Positions 26,756-36,637 of a stretch of DNA of 64,000 nucleotides are shown piece by piece. The position numbers and the translations under genes were made by a program. Source of the DNA: Winogradskyella flava (GTDB taxonomy: Bacteria; Bacteroidota; Bacteroidia; Flavobacteriales; Flavobacteriaceae); the NCBI RefSeq assembly GCF_014243395.1, contig NZ_JACLCP010000001.1, positions 806,001-870,000 of the forward strand. Direction: 5' to 3'. Numbering within the stretch: the stretch's first letter is position 1; every line of letters begins with the position of its first letter. The notes under the pieces are model-generated. The model saw only the letters and a list, made by a program, of their open reading frames with translations, did not search any database and had not been told where the DNA came from.

Positions 26756-29398
26756 ATGGAGATAAGAAGCATCAATGCTATGCGAGGACCAAATTATTGG
26801 TCAGTCCGACGACATAAATTAATTGTAATGGTATTAGACCTTCAAGACATGGAGGAATTGCCTTCTAATAAAATAGATGGTTTCCCTGAGCGACTAAAAG
26901 CAATGTTTCCTTCAATGTATTCACATCGTTGCTCAGAAGGTTGTGAAGGCGGTTTTTTTATGCGTGTAGACGAAGGCACTTGGATGGGGCATGTCATCGA
27001 GCATATTGCATTAGAAATCCAAACGCTCGCAGGAATGGATACGGGTTTCGGTAGAACTCGTGGTTATGGTGAAGAAGGTGTTTACAATGTAGTATTCTCC
27101 TATATGGAAGAGTCGGTTGGTCGTTATGCGGCTAAAGCTGCAGTTAGGATATGTGAAGCTCTAATTTCTGGAGAAGACTATGATTTGGCAGGAGACATTC
27201 AGGAAATGCGTGAACTACGTGAAGCAGATCGTCTCGGACCAAGTACGGGCTCTATAGTCGCTGAGGCAGAAGCCAGAGGTATTCCATGGATTAGATTGAA
27301 CAAATACTCACTTTGTCAATTAGGCTATGGTGCTAACCAAAAACGTATTCAAGCTACTGTAACAAGCGAAACCAGTAGTATTGGAGTAGAGTTGGCTTGC
27401 GATAAAGAAGATACTAAGTATTTGCTAGAACAAGCGGAGGTAGAAGTTCCTAAAGGTGATATTATTAGGCGTGAGCGTAGCTTAGAAGAGGCTTGTCGTT
27501 ATGTTGGTTATCCATTAGTCATAAAACCTATTGATGGAAATCATGGTCGGGGTATTACCGTTGACATTCAAAATTATGAAGATGCATTAGTAGCTTTTAG
27601 GCATGCTAAGGAAAGTTCACGAAGTGGTGCTATCATTATAGAAAAATTTATAACTGGAGAAGATTACAGGTTATTGGTAATTAATAATAAGCTCGTTGCG
27701 GCTGCCTTGAGATCTCCTGCACATGTTATAGGAAACGGAAAATCAACAGTTCAGGAATTAATTGACGAAGTCAATAAAGATCCACGCAGGGGATATGGTC
27801 ATGAGAAAGTCTTGACACAAATTACGGTTAATGAATTAACTAAAACCATTATAAAAGACGCTGGTTATACATTGCAATCTGTACTAGATGAAGGTGAAAA
27901 ACTTGTTTTAAAAGATACAGCGAACTTAAGTACTGGTGGTACAGCAGAAGATATCACGGATATTGTGCATCCGGCTAATGTAAGTATGGCAGAACGCATT
28001 TCTAAAATTATAGACCTGGATATTTGTGGAATAGATATTATGACCACAGATATTTCAAAACCATTATCTGAAACAGGTGGCGCAGTATTGGAAGTGAATG
28101 CGGGACCTGGTTTTAGAATGCATTTGGCCCCCACAACAGGCTTACCGAGAAATGTTGCTGCACCAGTAATTGATAAATTATTTCCGGTAAAAGGTGACAC
28201 AGGTCGTATTCCAATAATTGCAATCACGGGTACTAATGGAAAGACAACCACATCACGCTTAATTTCACATATAGCTAAAATGAAAGGCTATCGTGTGGGG
28301 TATACCACAAGTGATGGTGTCTATATACAGAACAGACTATTAATGACCGGAGATTGCACAGGACCTGCAAGCGCAGAATTTGTGCTTAAAGACCCTACAG
28401 TAAATTTTGCAGTATTGGAATGTGCTAGAGGTGGATTATTACGTGCAGGATTGGGCTTTAAAAAATGTGATGTTGCTGTTGTTACTAATGTTGCAGCTGA
28501 TCATTTGGGACTCAAAGGGATTCATACGATAGAGCAATTGGCAAAGGTTAAAGGTGTTGTACCCGAAACGGTTTTACCAGATGGCTATGCTATTTTAAAC
28601 GCCGATGATGATTTGGTTTACGATATGCGTAGAAGCCTGGATTGTAATGTGGCTTTGTTTTCTATGGACGAGAATAACCCAAGAATAAAGGCTTTACAGC
28701 GTCTACATGGCATTACTGCAATTTATGAAAATGGTTACGTGACCATCTGCAGAGGCGAGTGGAAAATGCGCATTATGAGAGCTGAAAACATTCCATTGAC
28801 TTATGGAGGAAAAGCAAAATTCATGATCCAGAACGTGTTGGCTGGAATTTTGGCTGCTCATGTTCAAGGCATCAGTATAGAAGATATGAAAGCCGGTTTG
28901 GAAACTTTTATTCCTTCAGCGGCGCAGACACCAGGTCGCTTAAATCTATTTAAGTTTAATGACTTTAATATTTTGCTGGATTATGCACATAATGCCGCAG
29001 GAATGCGTGCGCTTCAGAAGTTTACCGATGAGTTGGAGGCAACTGTAAAAGTTGGGATCATCGCAGGAATTGGAGATCGTCGTGTAGAGGATAACAACGA
29101 AATGGGAAGTATTGCGGCCGAAATGTTTGATGAGATTATCATTAGACAGGACAAACGCTTACGAGGTAAGACAGAAGAGGAACTAATTAAAATGTTAGAT
29201 GATGGTATTAAAATGAAAGACCCAAATAAGAAGACAACCATCATACCATCAGAAAGTGAGGCAATAAAATTCGCTGTTAAAAATGCAGTTAAGGGATCAT
29301 TGATTATTCTTTGCAGTGATGTCATTCCCGATGCTTTGGACTTAGTTAAAGAACTAAAGGAAAAAGAATCAAAAGGCGAGTTACATTTAATAGATTAA
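26756..29398 (+). CDS. cphA: Cyanophycin synthetase
   Basis: 880 residues in the usual order: N-terminal domain (about 1-160), ATP-grasp domain (about 200-480; YPLVIKPIDGNHGRGITVDI in pieces, GPGFRMHLAPTTG) and Mur-ligase-like domain with P-loop GTNGKTTTS near 491 and NAAGMRALQKF. Adds Asp to the backbone and Arg to the side chains without a template, using ATP, to make the cyanophycin nitrogen and carbon store. Length and both active sites look intact. Divergent from cphB across a 92-bp gap; terminator immediately downstream. Confidence 0.95.
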   Translation: MEIRSINAMRGPNYWSVRRHKLIVMVLDLQDMEELPSNKIDGFPERLKAMFPSMYSHRCSEGCEGGFFMRVDEGTWMGHVIEHIALEIQTLAGMDTGFGRTRGYGEEGVYNVVFSYMEESVGRYAAKAAVRICEALISGEDYDLAGDIQEMRELREADRLGPSTGSIVAEAEARGIPWIRLNKYSLCQLGYGANQKRIQATVTSETSSIGVELACDKEDTKYLLEQAEVEVPKGDIIRRERSLEEACRYVGYPLVIKPIDGNHGRGITVDIQNYEDALVAFRHAKESSRSGAIIIEKFITGEDYRLLVINNKLVAAALRSPAHVIGNGKSTVQELIDEVNKDPRRGYGHEKVLTQITVNELTKTIIKDAGYTLQSVLDEGEKLVLKDTANLSTGGTAEDITDIVHPANVSMAERISKIIDLDICGIDIMTTDISKPLSETGGAVLEVNAGPGFRMHLAPTTGLPRNVAAPVIDKLFPVKGDTGRIPIIAITGTNGKTTTSRLISHIAKMKGYRVGYTTSDGVYIQNRLLMTGDCTGPASAEFVLKDPTVNFAVLECARGGLLRAGLGFKKCDVAVVTNVAADHLGLKGIHTIEQLAKVKGVVPETVLPDGYAILNADDDLVYDMRRSLDCNVALFSMDENNPRIKALQRLHGITAIYENGYVTICRGEWKMRIMRAENIPLTYGGKAKFMIQNVLAGILAAHVQGISIEDMKAGLETFIPSAAQTPGRLNLFKFNDFNILLDYAHNAAGMRALQKFTDELEATVKVGIIAGIGDRRVEDNNEMGSIAAEMFDEIIIRQDKRLRGKTEEELIKMLDDGIKMKDPNKKTTIIPSESEAIKFAVKNAVKGSLIILCSDVIPDALDLVKELKEKESKGELHLID

Positions 29399-29400
29399 CA

Positions 29401-29433
29401 AAAAAAAGCCGAAACTAATGTTTCGGCTTTTTT
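29401..29433 (+). terminator. cphA terminator
   Basis: Perfect stem GCCGAAAC (29408-29415) and GTTTCGGC (29420-29427), loop TAAT, with A-run before and TTTTTT after. It could work in both directions and end the small minus-strand gene as well. Confidence 0.9.
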
Positions 29434-29457
29434 AATGATTAATAGCACATTAATATA

Positions 29458-29706
29458 TTAGCAAAGCTTTTTGGTCTTAACTTTAATTTGAAGACTTTTT
29501 CTGTAAGCTTTAATACTTATAATTTCGTTACTTTTTTTACGGTTTAATTTAATAACCTTAGCTTTTATCTTACTAGATGCTGCTACCTCCGTATTAATAA
29601 TAGTTTCAGTATCAATTGTTTTGATCTCGCTGTTTTCGTTTGTTTGCGCAAAAGAAACAGTAGTTGCTATTATTAATATGATTATTGAGGCTAATAATTT
29701 TTTCAT
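29458..29706 (-). CDS. Small secreted basic protein, hypothetical
   Basis: 82 residues. A good signal peptide (MKKLLASIIILIIATTVSFA, cleavage before QTNEN) is followed by about 60 residues that turn from acidic/threonine-rich to strongly lysine-rich, ending KVKTKKLC. No family recognised. A single C-terminal cysteine might allow dimer formation. An exact minus-strand -7 element (TAGTTTTG) is at 29756-29749, about 43 bp before the ATG. The signal peptide and promoter make a real gene likely. Confidence 0.65.
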   Translation of the reverse strand: MKKLLASIIILIIATTVSFAQTNENSEIKTIDTETIINTEVAASSKIKAKVIKLNRKKSNEIISIKAYRKSLQIKVKTKKLC

Positions 29707-30050
29707 TTTTAAAAGTCTTATATTTTAACTTCGGTTCAAAGAAACAACCAAAACTAATCTTGATATGATTTTTTTGGATGAACCTAATTATAATTGGATA
29801 AATGGTAAATGCGTACAAAAAACAGCGCTGAATTGCATGAAAATGGTCTTAAATCTAGTAGAAATATAATTTTCACTAATTAAAGTATTAAAAAGATCGA
29901 TTAAGGGAAATTTTAAATCTCAAACAACCATGAAACGCATAAAAGATTCATTTCATTAAGCCTAATTGAAAGGTGTTAAGAGTAGTTTAGATAAGATATC
30001 GATGTATCTACAAAGGGTATTTTAATCGTGTACTGATTAGCAATGCTTTT
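29707..30050. other. 344-bp AT-rich intergenic region
   Basis: Apart from the -7 element of the small secreted protein (29749-29756), nothing firm is seen. A 24-codon frame at 29810-29884 on the plus strand has no supporting signal. No terminator was recognised for hemD at the right-hand end. Confidence 0.5.
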
Positions 30051-30800
30051 TTATTTCCCTTTGTTTACAGCATCAATGTATTTTTGTAATGCCATGGTCA
30101 TAGACGGCGTTTCAGGTGTTGGCGCAGCAATATCTACACGCAACCCTTTTTCCTTAACAGCATTTACAGTAGTATTACCAAATACGGCAATACGCGTATC
30201 CTTTTGTTCAAAATCTGGGAAATTATGGAATAACGATTCTATACCAGAAGGACTAAAAAACACCAAGATGTCATAATAAACATCTGCTAAATCGGATAGG
30301 TCGCTAATTACAGTTTTATAGAAAGTTGCTTGTTTCCAATTAACACCTAAATTATCCAAGATTTCAGGAATAACTGGTTTTACCTTATCTGTTGTTGGTA
30401 ATAAGAATGCCTCGTCCTTATATTTTTTAATCAATGGAGTCAAATCTTCAAATGTACGTTTACCTACATAGATTTTACGCTTTCGGTAAACCACATATTT
30501 TTGTAGATAATAGGCAACAGCTTCTGATTGGCAAAAGTACTTCATGGTATCTGGTACCTTAAAGCGCATTTCTTCTGCTATTCTAAAAAAGTGGTCAACA
30601 GAATTTCTACTCGTTAGTATAATGGCTGTGAACTGGCCTAGATCTATTTTTTGTTGTCTGATTTCTTTGGCAGAAACACCTTCAACATGTATAAAAGGCC
30701 TAAAGTCTACTTTTACTTTTTGCTTCTCTTCTAAGTCAAAGTATGGAGAGTTCTCTATTTTAGGCGCTGGCTGCGATACTAATATCGTTTTCACTTTCAT
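30051..30800 (-). CDS. hemD: Uroporphyrinogen-III synthase
   Basis: 249 residues with the bilobed HemD pattern: KTILVSQPAP start, AIILTSRNSVDHFF, VAYYLQKYVVYRKRKIYVGK in the linker region, FYKTVISDLSDL, and VFFSPSGIESLFHNFP with IAVFGNTTVNAVKEKG near the end. Closes hydroxymethylbilane to uroporphyrinogen III in haem synthesis. It follows the DUF4271 membrane-protein gene by 17 bp, a pairing seen throughout Flavobacteriia. HemD sequences are poorly conserved, but the SPSGI and FGNTT motifs are convincing. Confidence 0.9.
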   Translation of the reverse strand: MKVKTILVSQPAPKIENSPYFDLEEKQKVKVDFRPFIHVEGVSAKEIRQQKIDLGQFTAIILTSRNSVDHFFRIAEEMRFKVPDTMKYFCQSEAVAYYLQKYVVYRKRKIYVGKRTFEDLTPLIKKYKDEAFLLPTTDKVKPVIPEILDNLGVNWKQATFYKTVISDLSDLADVYYDILVFFSPSGIESLFHNFPDFEQKDTRIAVFGNTTVNAVKEKGLRVDIAAPTPETPSMTMALQKYIDAVNKGK

Positions 30801-30817
30801 ACGTAAACCCCTTTGTT

Positions 30818-31468
30818 TTATGCGTTATACTCGCTAACGACCTTATATAAAAGCACATAAGGCGCAATTTCGAGAGCGCAAAGATACAATAAAAAATAGA
30901 AAAAATTGGGGTTTATTGTTTTTTGATAGTTTTTAAATGAAGTGATAAATCCAATGAGATTTATTAAGCATACTATGGAAAACGATGCTATTATGACAAT
31001 CTCCGCGTCGTTTTTGGTGTACAATAATAAAAGATTGGCAACAAGAAAAACTATACCAGAATAGTTTTTGAATGTCGTTTTTTGAAACAAATAGCTATCA
31101 ACAAGACTATCAACGTCAAAAAGGCTACCAATCAAGCGTTCTAACAGCGTTTTTATAATTATAATAGTTGCGACTGCGAAAAGGAGCTTTAAGAAAGGGA
31201 TGATTTCGAAAGTTAGAGTTTCAAAAAATATGGAATACCCGAAAAATAAAAATATACTTGCCGAAACAGCCAAATTGATAAAAAGAAAAGCTTCAAATGG
31301 ATCAACAAACTTTTGGTCTTTGCTATAAATCTTTAAATATTTCGAATTGCCAATGACAGATAGAAAATCATCAAACCTAAGAGTGTTCAAAAACTTAGCG
31401 GCAACTATAGAGAGCAACCCTAACATTGTGAAGATTGTAAACCACTCATGAGTAATGAAATTTCGCAT
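30818..31468 (-). CDS. DUF4271 integral membrane protein
   Basis: 216 residues with about six hydrophobic segments (near 10-26, 68-85, 92-108, 135-150, 155-175 and 190-210). The overall size, the conserved spot DPFEAFLFINLAVSASIF and the location directly before hemD fit DUF4271. Function unknown; the constant link with hemD hints at a membrane role coupled to haem or tetrapyrrole handling, which is inference only. The start ATG is clear, and the gene is divergent from the glycosyltransferase. Confidence 0.82.
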   Translation of the reverse strand: MRNFITHEWFTIFTMLGLLSIVAAKFLNTLRFDDFLSVIGNSKYLKIYSKDQKFVDPFEAFLFINLAVSASIFLFFGYSIFFETLTFEIIPFLKLLFAVATIIIIKTLLERLIGSLFDVDSLVDSYLFQKTTFKNYSGIVFLVANLLLLYTKNDAEIVIIASFSIVCLINLIGFITSFKNYQKTINPNFFYFLLYLCALEIAPYVLLYKVVSEYNA

Positions 31469-31615
31469 GATGCTAAAATATGAAGAAAAAAGGGTACATC
31501 ATAACATCGTTTTTTCAAATCTTTAAGAAATAAATAACAGGATATAATCCCTTAAAAACTTTACATTTGTCATGGTTGAAAAGAATATACACTAAACGTG
31601 TTTAAAAGCATGCTA

Positions 31616-32338
31616 ATGTCTGACGCACTAGTCATAATTCCTACATACAACGAGATTGAAAATATAGAAGCCATTATAAGGACTGTCTTTTCGCAAGAGA
31701 AAGTGTTTCATGTTTTGGTGGTAGATGATAACTCACCAGATAAGACTGCACAAAAAGTAGAAGGCCTACAAAACGAATTTGAAGATCAACTTTTCTTGTT
31801 GAAACGGGACAAGAAAAATGGATTGGGACTTGCCTATATAGCTGGCTTTGAATGGGCTTTAAAACAATCTTACGGCTATATTTTTGAGATGGATGCTGAT
31901 TTTTCACATAACCCTAAAGACCTTATAAGATTATATAATGCCTGCGCTATTGATGGGGCAGATGTGTCCGTAGGCTCAAGATATGTTAAGGGTATCACCG
32001 TTGTTAATTGGCCAATGTCTCGTATATTATTATCATATGGAGCGTCTCGATATGTACGTTTAGTAACAAGAATGAAAGTAAAGGATTCTACGGCTGGTTT
32101 TGTCTGTTATAAAAGAGAGGTCTTAAAAGTATTGGATTTAACTAAGATAAAGTTTGTGGGTTATGCCTTTCAAATTGAAATGAAGTTCAAAGCGCATAAA
32201 AAAGGATTTAAGATTATGGAAATCCCTGTAATTTTCAAGGATAGGGTAAAAGGTAAGTCAAAGATGAGTGGAAGTATTATTTCTGAAGCTATTTTTGGTG
32301 TTATTAATTTAAAATTGAAAAGTTTATTCGATAAGTAA
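31616..32338 (+). CDS. Polyprenyl-phosphate glycosyltransferase, dolichol-phosphate mannose synthase-like (GT2)
   Basis: 240 residues, GT-A fold: ALVIIPTYNEIENIEAII, VVDDNSPDKTA, and the metal-binding EMDADFSHNP, followed by SRYVKG and the conserved KVKDSTAGFVCYKREVL. No C-terminal membrane domain, as in the soluble Dpm1-like type. Transfers a sugar (mannose in close relatives) from a nucleotide donor to a polyprenyl phosphate at the membrane face. A GTG (31598) and another ATG (31610) lie upstream; ATG 31616 gives the usual start. Exact -7 element TACATTTG at 31562-31569. pyrC begins 1 bp after its stop. Confidence 0.9.
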   Translation: MSDALVIIPTYNEIENIEAIIRTVFSQEKVFHVLVVDDNSPDKTAQKVEGLQNEFEDQLFLLKRDKKNGLGLAYIAGFEWALKQSYGYIFEMDADFSHNPKDLIRLYNACAIDGADVSVGSRYVKGITVVNWPMSRILLSYGASRYVRLVTRMKVKDSTAGFVCYKREVLKVLDLTKIKFVGYAFQIEMKFKAHKKGFKIMEIPVIFKDRVKGKSKMSGSIISEAIFGVINLKLKSLFDK

Positions 32339-32339
32339 A

Positions 32340-33683
32340 ATGAAGACACATACATTAATAAAAAATGCTAAGATTGTTAATGAGGGCAAAATCACTGAAG
32401 GTGATATCCTCATTGAGAATAATATCATAAAGGAAATAGATATTTCAATAAGTATAAAGTCCGCAGATATTAATGTTATAGATGCTGAGGGTAATTATGT
32501 ATTACCTGGAATGATTGACGATCAAGTGCATTTTAGGGAACCAGGTTTAACACATAAGGCGAATATAGAAACTGAATCCAAAGCTGCATTGGCTGGAGGT
32601 ATCACGTCTTTTATTGAAATGCCAAACACCAATCCACAAACTACCACAGTAAAGAAACTGGAAGAAAAATTTGCCACAGCTGCAGAGTCTTCATATGCCA
32701 ATTATTCCTTTATGTTTGGTGGTACTAACGATAATTTAGATGAAATATTAAAGGTAGATTCCAAAACAGTTGCTGGATTAAAATTGTTCTTGGGCTCATC
32801 TACAGGAAACATGCTGGTCGACGACCCTGAAGTCCTTGAAAAGATATTCTCAAGTACAAATATGGTGATATCCGTGCACTGTGAAGATGAAGCAACTATT
32901 CGAACTAACTTAGCAAAATATAAAGCAGAGTATGGAGATGATATTCCAATGGAATTGCATCCTATAATAAGGAGTGAGGATGCTTGTTATTTATCATCCT
33001 CAAAAGCCATTGAATTAGCACAGAAAACTGGTGCCAGATTGCATGTTTTTCATTTATCGACTGGAAAAGAGACCAATTTATTTTCTAATAAAATTCCGCT
33101 GAAAGATAAGAAGATTACTGCAGAGGTTTGTATTCATCATCTTTGGTTTTCAGATGAAGATTATAAACGAAAAGGCAGTCATATTAAATGGAATCCAGCC
33201 GTTAAGACTTCAAAGGACAGAGAACAACTTTGGAAGGCACTATTAGATGATCGAATAGACGTCATTGCCACAGACCATGCACCTCATACTATTGAAGAAA
33301 AAAATAATCCTTACACAAGGGCTCCATCTGGAGGACCATTAGTGCAGCATGCTCTCGTAGCTCTGTTGGAATGCTATCATCAAGGAAAAATAAAGCTTGA
33401 GAAAATTGTAGAAAAAGCCTGTCATAATCCGGCTATACTATTTGATGTAGAAAAGCGAGGTTATATTAGGGAAGGTTATTATGCAGACTTAGTTATAGTC
33501 GATTTAAACAGTCCTTGGACAGTAAACAAGAGTAATATTTTGTATAAATGTGGTTGGTCTCCATTTGAGGGCAATACTTTTAAAAGTAGAATAACCCATA
33601 CTTTTGTTAACGGAGCCTTAGTCTATAACAATTTCAAGGTTTTAGACGTTAAAGCAGGAAAACGATTAACGTTTAATAGATAG
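32340..33683 (+). CDS. pyrC: Dihydroorotase
   Basis: 447-residue amidohydrolase of the class I dihydroorotase type: the metal site DDQVHFREPGLTHKANIETE, GGITSFIEMPNT, the histidine motif SVHCEDE, HVFHLSTG and the conserved IATDHAPH. Catalyses interconversion of carbamoyl-aspartate and dihydroorotate in pyrimidine synthesis. Sits between the glycosyltransferase and the DUF4296 lipoprotein with spacings of one and zero bases, so the three genes form an operon. Length and metal ligands are normal. Confidence 0.95.
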   Translation: MKTHTLIKNAKIVNEGKITEGDILIENNIIKEIDISISIKSADINVIDAEGNYVLPGMIDDQVHFREPGLTHKANIETESKAALAGGITSFIEMPNTNPQTTTVKKLEEKFATAAESSYANYSFMFGGTNDNLDEILKVDSKTVAGLKLFLGSSTGNMLVDDPEVLEKIFSSTNMVISVHCEDEATIRTNLAKYKAEYGDDIPMELHPIIRSEDACYLSSSKAIELAQKTGARLHVFHLSTGKETNLFSNKIPLKDKKITAEVCIHHLWFSDEDYKRKGSHIKWNPAVKTSKDREQLWKALLDDRIDVIATDHAPHTIEEKNNPYTRAPSGGPLVQHALVALLECYHQGKIKLEKIVEKACHNPAILFDVEKRGYIREGYYADLVIVDLNSPWTVNKSNILYKCGWSPFEGNTFKSRITHTFVNGALVYNNFKVLDVKAGKRLTFNR

Positions 33684-34148
33684 ATGAAGAAATTTGGTGC
33701 CATATTAGTTTTATTTGTTTTGGTAGTGGCTTGTAATATTAAAGACAAGCCTAAAAAGCCAAATAATCTCATTTCCAAGAACAAGATGGAACAAATTCTA
33801 TATGATTTGTATATCATAAATGCTGCTAAAGGTGTTAACAGAAAACTATTGGAAAACAATGGTCTAGTTCCAGAAACCTATATCTTAACTAAGCACAATA
33901 TTGATAGTGCCCAATTTGCTATTAGCAATACTTATTATGCTTTTTATTCGGATACTTATAAAGACATCGTTGAGAATGTCAAAGCAAAAATAGAAAAACA
34001 GCAAGAGGAGTATGAGGAACTGAAAGAAATTGAAGAGGAAGCTGCAAAACGCAAAAGAGATTCCTTAAAAAAGATTAATAGTAAGAAGAAAGACTCCATC
34101 ACGAGGGTTAAAACGATTAAAAAACTAGATTCCGCTAAAGTCCTTTAA
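33684..34148 (+). CDS. DUF4296 lipoprotein
   Basis: 154 residues. Lipoprotein signal MKKFGAILVLFVLVVAC with the lipobox Cys at 17. The conserved DUF4296 stretch ISKNKMEQILYDLYIINAAKG is followed by FAISNTYYAFYSDTYKDI. The C-terminal third is a long charged coiled coil rich in Lys and Glu. Found next to pyrC and the glycosyltransferase in many Flavobacteriaceae; function unknown. Its start directly abuts the pyrC stop. The 3' end overlaps the convergent epimerase gene by 24 bp. Confidence 0.87.
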   Translation: MKKFGAILVLFVLVVACNIKDKPKKPNNLISKNKMEQILYDLYIINAAKGVNRKLLENNGLVPETYILTKHNIDSAQFAISNTYYAFYSDTYKDIVENVKAKIEKQQEEYEELKEIEEEAAKRKRDSLKKINSKKKDSITRVKTIKKLDSAKVL

Positions 34149-35147
34149 GTATAAATTACCCACCTCTTTTATAGAGTCATCTATTGGTTTAAACTCAAAA
34201 TTAATGGCGTCCCTTAATTTAGAATTATCGTATTTGGTAATACTCAAGGCAGATTTAGCGGTTTGCTTAGTTAAACGGCGTCTTTTGCCTAAAAGTTTAT
34301 GTTGTAACCAATCCAATCGCCAACCTAAGCCTAATAACCAAGATTTAGCTTCTTTTTTAGGTGGTTTAGCTCCTAAAATTTTGGCAACCTTGTATTGAAA
34401 ATCCTTAAAACTTAAATTTTCTGAAATCAGAATATATCTTTCATTTTTAATGTTGCTTACCATCAGCTGTACCATAGCATTAACGACATCAAAAACGTCT
34501 ATATAGCCTACTACGCCATTAACATAGTAAGGTATACCTTCATGTATTTTTCTAAATAAATTACCACTGCTACCGCCTTTCCAAAATCCTGCGCCTAAAA
34601 TAATTCCAGGATTTACAACGACCACGTCTATGCCCTCTTGCGACCCACGCCAAACCTCTAGCTCTGCTCCATATTTGGTAATCGCATAAACGCTATTGTC
34701 TTCTTCTGGGTTCCAAGCTGTTTGCTCATTAATTAATTGTTCAGAATCTTCTTTGTGACCAATGGCAGCAATTGAACTTACATAACACAACTTTTTAATG
34801 GAATTACTGATAGATAGGTTTACAATATTGGCAGTCCCCTCAATATTTATTTTTCGTAATTGATGATATTTATCAGGCTCGAAAGATACAAATGCAGCAC
34901 AATGGTAAACATCTGTTACATCTTGAAAGGCATTTTGTAATTTCGGAACATCATTGATATCTGCCTCGACCCAATCAATCTTGTTAAATAAATCTTCTGG
35001 ATTATCCGTGTAGTAGGAGAATACATGCTTAACACGTTTTAATGTTTTTTCTCTTCTATACGTGGCACGAACGTGTTCTCCGTTACTGATCAATTTGAAA
35101 AGTAAATGTGAACCTACTAAGCCTGTTCCTCCTGTAACTAATATCAT
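34125..35147 (-). CDS. NAD-dependent epimerase/dehydratase family protein
   Basis: 340-residue extended short-chain dehydrogenase: N-terminal Rossmann motif [16 protein letters not shown] (TGGxGxxG), YHCAAFVSF, and the catalytic SSIAAIG...YAITKYGAE (Ser, then YxxxK). [16 protein letters not shown] follows. Similar to dihydroflavonol-4-reductase-like proteins used on varied sugar or lipid substrates; the true substrate is not deducible. Transcribed away from tyrS and converging with the DUF4296 gene with a 24-bp overlap. Confidence 0.88.
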   Translation of the reverse strand: MILVTGGTGLVGSHLLFKLISNGEHVRATYRREKTLKRVKHVFSYYTDNPEDLFNKIDWVEADINDVPKLQNAFQDVTDVYHCAAFVSFEPDKYHQLRKINIEGTANIVNLSISNSIKKLCYVSSIAAIGHKEDSEQLINEQTAWNPEEDNSVYAITKYGAELEVWRGSQEGIDVVVVNPGIILGAGFWKGGSSGNLFRKIHEGIPYYVNGVVGYIDVFDVVNAMVQLMVSNIKNERYILISENLSFKDFQYKVAKILGAKPPKKEAKSWLLGLGWRLDWLQHKLLGKRRRLTKQTAKSALSITKYDNSKLRDAINFEFKPIDDSIKEVGNLYLKDFSGI

Positions 35148-35173
35148 AAAGCTAAATTACGTTAAAATTGTCT

Positions 35174-35203
35174 TTTGTCTTTTGGTGTGGAAACATATCT
35201 TTG
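35174..35203 (+). promoter_or_regulatory. tyrS promoter
   Basis: TTTG (35174-35177), 18-bp spacer, TATCTTTG (35196-35203): an exact TAnnTTTG -7 box with its -33 partner. Transcription should start near 35210, which fixes the tyrS start at 35233 rather than at the longer frame beginning at 35062. Confidence 0.75.
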
Positions 35204-35232
35204 CTCAAATCGAATTACAATCATCTAAAATA

Positions 35233-36531
35233 ATGGGAAAGAATTTTGTCGAAGAATTGAAGTGGAGAGGGATGTTGCATCAAGACATGCCTGGCGTCGA
35301 AGAACATTTAGCTGAAGCTATGCGAAGTGCTTATGTTGGTTTTGATCCGACTGCGGATTCCTTGCATATTGGTAATTTGGTACCCATCATGCTATTGGCG
35401 CATTATCAGCGTTGTGGTCATAAACCGGTTGCTTTGGTAGGAGGTGCCACGGGAATGATTGGTGACCCTTCAGGTAAATCTAGTGAGCGTAATCTTTTGG
35501 ATGAAAAAACCTTACGTCATAACCAAGAGGCCATAAAGCAACAATTATCGCATTTTTTGGATTTTGAAAGTGATGCAACCAATGCAGCCGTTTTGGTAAA
35601 CAATTACGATTGGATGAAAGAATTCTCGTTCTTGGAGTTCATTAGAGATGTCGGTAAACATATTACTGTAAACTACATGATGGCAAAAGACTCAGTAAGA
35701 AATAGAATTTCTGGTGAATCTACAAATGATGGGATGAGTTTTACAGAGTTTACCTATCAATTAGTACAAGGCTACGATTTTTTACACTTATATAGAGGGC
35801 ATAATTGTACCATTCAAATGGGCGGGAGTGATCAATGGGGAAATATCACTACAGGTACTGAACTCATTAGACGTATTGGTAATGGAAAGGGGTTTGCTAT
35901 AACCTGTCCTTTAATCACCAAAAGCGACGGTTCTAAATTCGGAAAGTCCGAAGGTGGTAATGTATGGTTGGACGCCAATAGAACATCGCCTTATAAGTTT
36001 TATCAATACTGGTTGAACTCTAGTGATGACGATGCCGAAAAGTATATTAAGATATTTACATTTTTAGCAGAAAGCTATATAGACACCTTGATTTCTGAAC
36101 ATGCAGAAGCACGACATTTAAGAGTATTGCAAAAACGATTGGCTAAAGAGATCACCATTATGGTACATTCTAAAGAGGAATTTGAGAATGCCGAAAAAGC
36201 ATCAAATATTCTTTTTAGTAAATCGTTTAAAGAAGATATTAAGACATTAGATGAAAAAACTTTTTTAGATGTCTTTGAAGGTGTGCCGCAAGCTGAAATA
36301 GCGATATCAGATTTTGATGAAGGTCTAGATATGATAGGGGCATTATCGGCTAAAACCAATTTCTTAAGTTCTAATGGTGAAGCACGAAGGGCCTTAAAGG
36401 AAAATTCAATTTCCGTAAATAAGGAAAAGGTAAAAGAAGATTACAAATTGTCTTCAGATGATTTGATTAATGGCAGATACATCATCTTAAATAAGGGTAA
36501 GAAGAACACTTATATTATTAAAGTGATATAA
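35233..36531 (+). CDS. tyrS: Tyrosyl-tRNA synthetase
   Basis: 432 residues, class I aminoacyl-tRNA synthetase. Visible are [20 protein letters not shown] (HIGN signature), [38 protein letters not shown] and the KMSKS-equivalent KFGKSEG; a C-terminal S4-like RNA-binding domain ends the protein (about 365-432). Charges tRNA-Tyr. The frame is open upstream to 35062, but the promoter at 35174-35203 and family alignment place the start at the ATG 35233. A strong hairpin follows the stop. Confidence 0.96.
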   Translation: MGKNFVEELKWRGMLHQDMPGVEEHLAEAMRSAYVGFDPTADSLHIGNLVPIMLLAHYQRCGHKPVALVGGATGMIGDPSGKSSERNLLDEKTLRHNQEAIKQQLSHFLDFESDATNAAVLVNNYDWMKEFSFLEFIRDVGKHITVNYMMAKDSVRNRISGESTNDGMSFTEFTYQLVQGYDFLHLYRGHNCTIQMGGSDQWGNITTGTELIRRIGNGKGFAITCPLITKSDGSKFGKSEGGNVWLDANRTSPYKFYQYWLNSSDDDAEKYIKIFTFLAESYIDTLISEHAEARHLRVLQKRLAKEITIMVHSKEEFENAEKASNILFSKSFKEDIKTLDEKTFLDVFEGVPQAEIAISDFDEGLDMIGALSAKTNFLSSNGEARRALKENSISVNKEKVKEDYKLSSDDLINGRYIILNKGKKNTYIIKVI

Positions 36532-36532
36532 G

Positions 36533-36559
36533 AAAAATGCCCAGAATCTCTTCTGGGCA
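36533..36559 (-). terminator. Terminator shared by tyrS and the LuxE-like gene
   Basis: Perfect stem TGCCCAGAA (36538-36546) and TTCTGGGCA (36551-36559), loop TCTC. The T-run (TTTTT) follows on the minus strand, so it mainly ends the LuxE-like gene, but the hairpin also lies just after tyrS. Confidence 0.7.
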
Positions 36560-36637
36560 CATCTAACCAATCAATCAACTATTGAAAAAATTTTTCTTTC
36601 CGATAGCACATATTAAGTCGTGATAATTTTAATGTCC

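Noticed and set aside
27865..28251. 128-codon frame on the minus strand inside cphA
   Set aside because: Antisense shadow of a strongly conserved gene; composition follows the codon pattern of cphA.
29810..29884. 24-codon frame in the gap before hemD
   Set aside because: No promoter, no recognisable peptide and poor context; chance frame.
35062..35232. N-terminal extension of tyrosyl-tRNA synthetase
   Set aside because: The extra 57 residues overlap the divergent epimerase gene, lack family similarity and lie upstream of a good promoter at 35174-35203.
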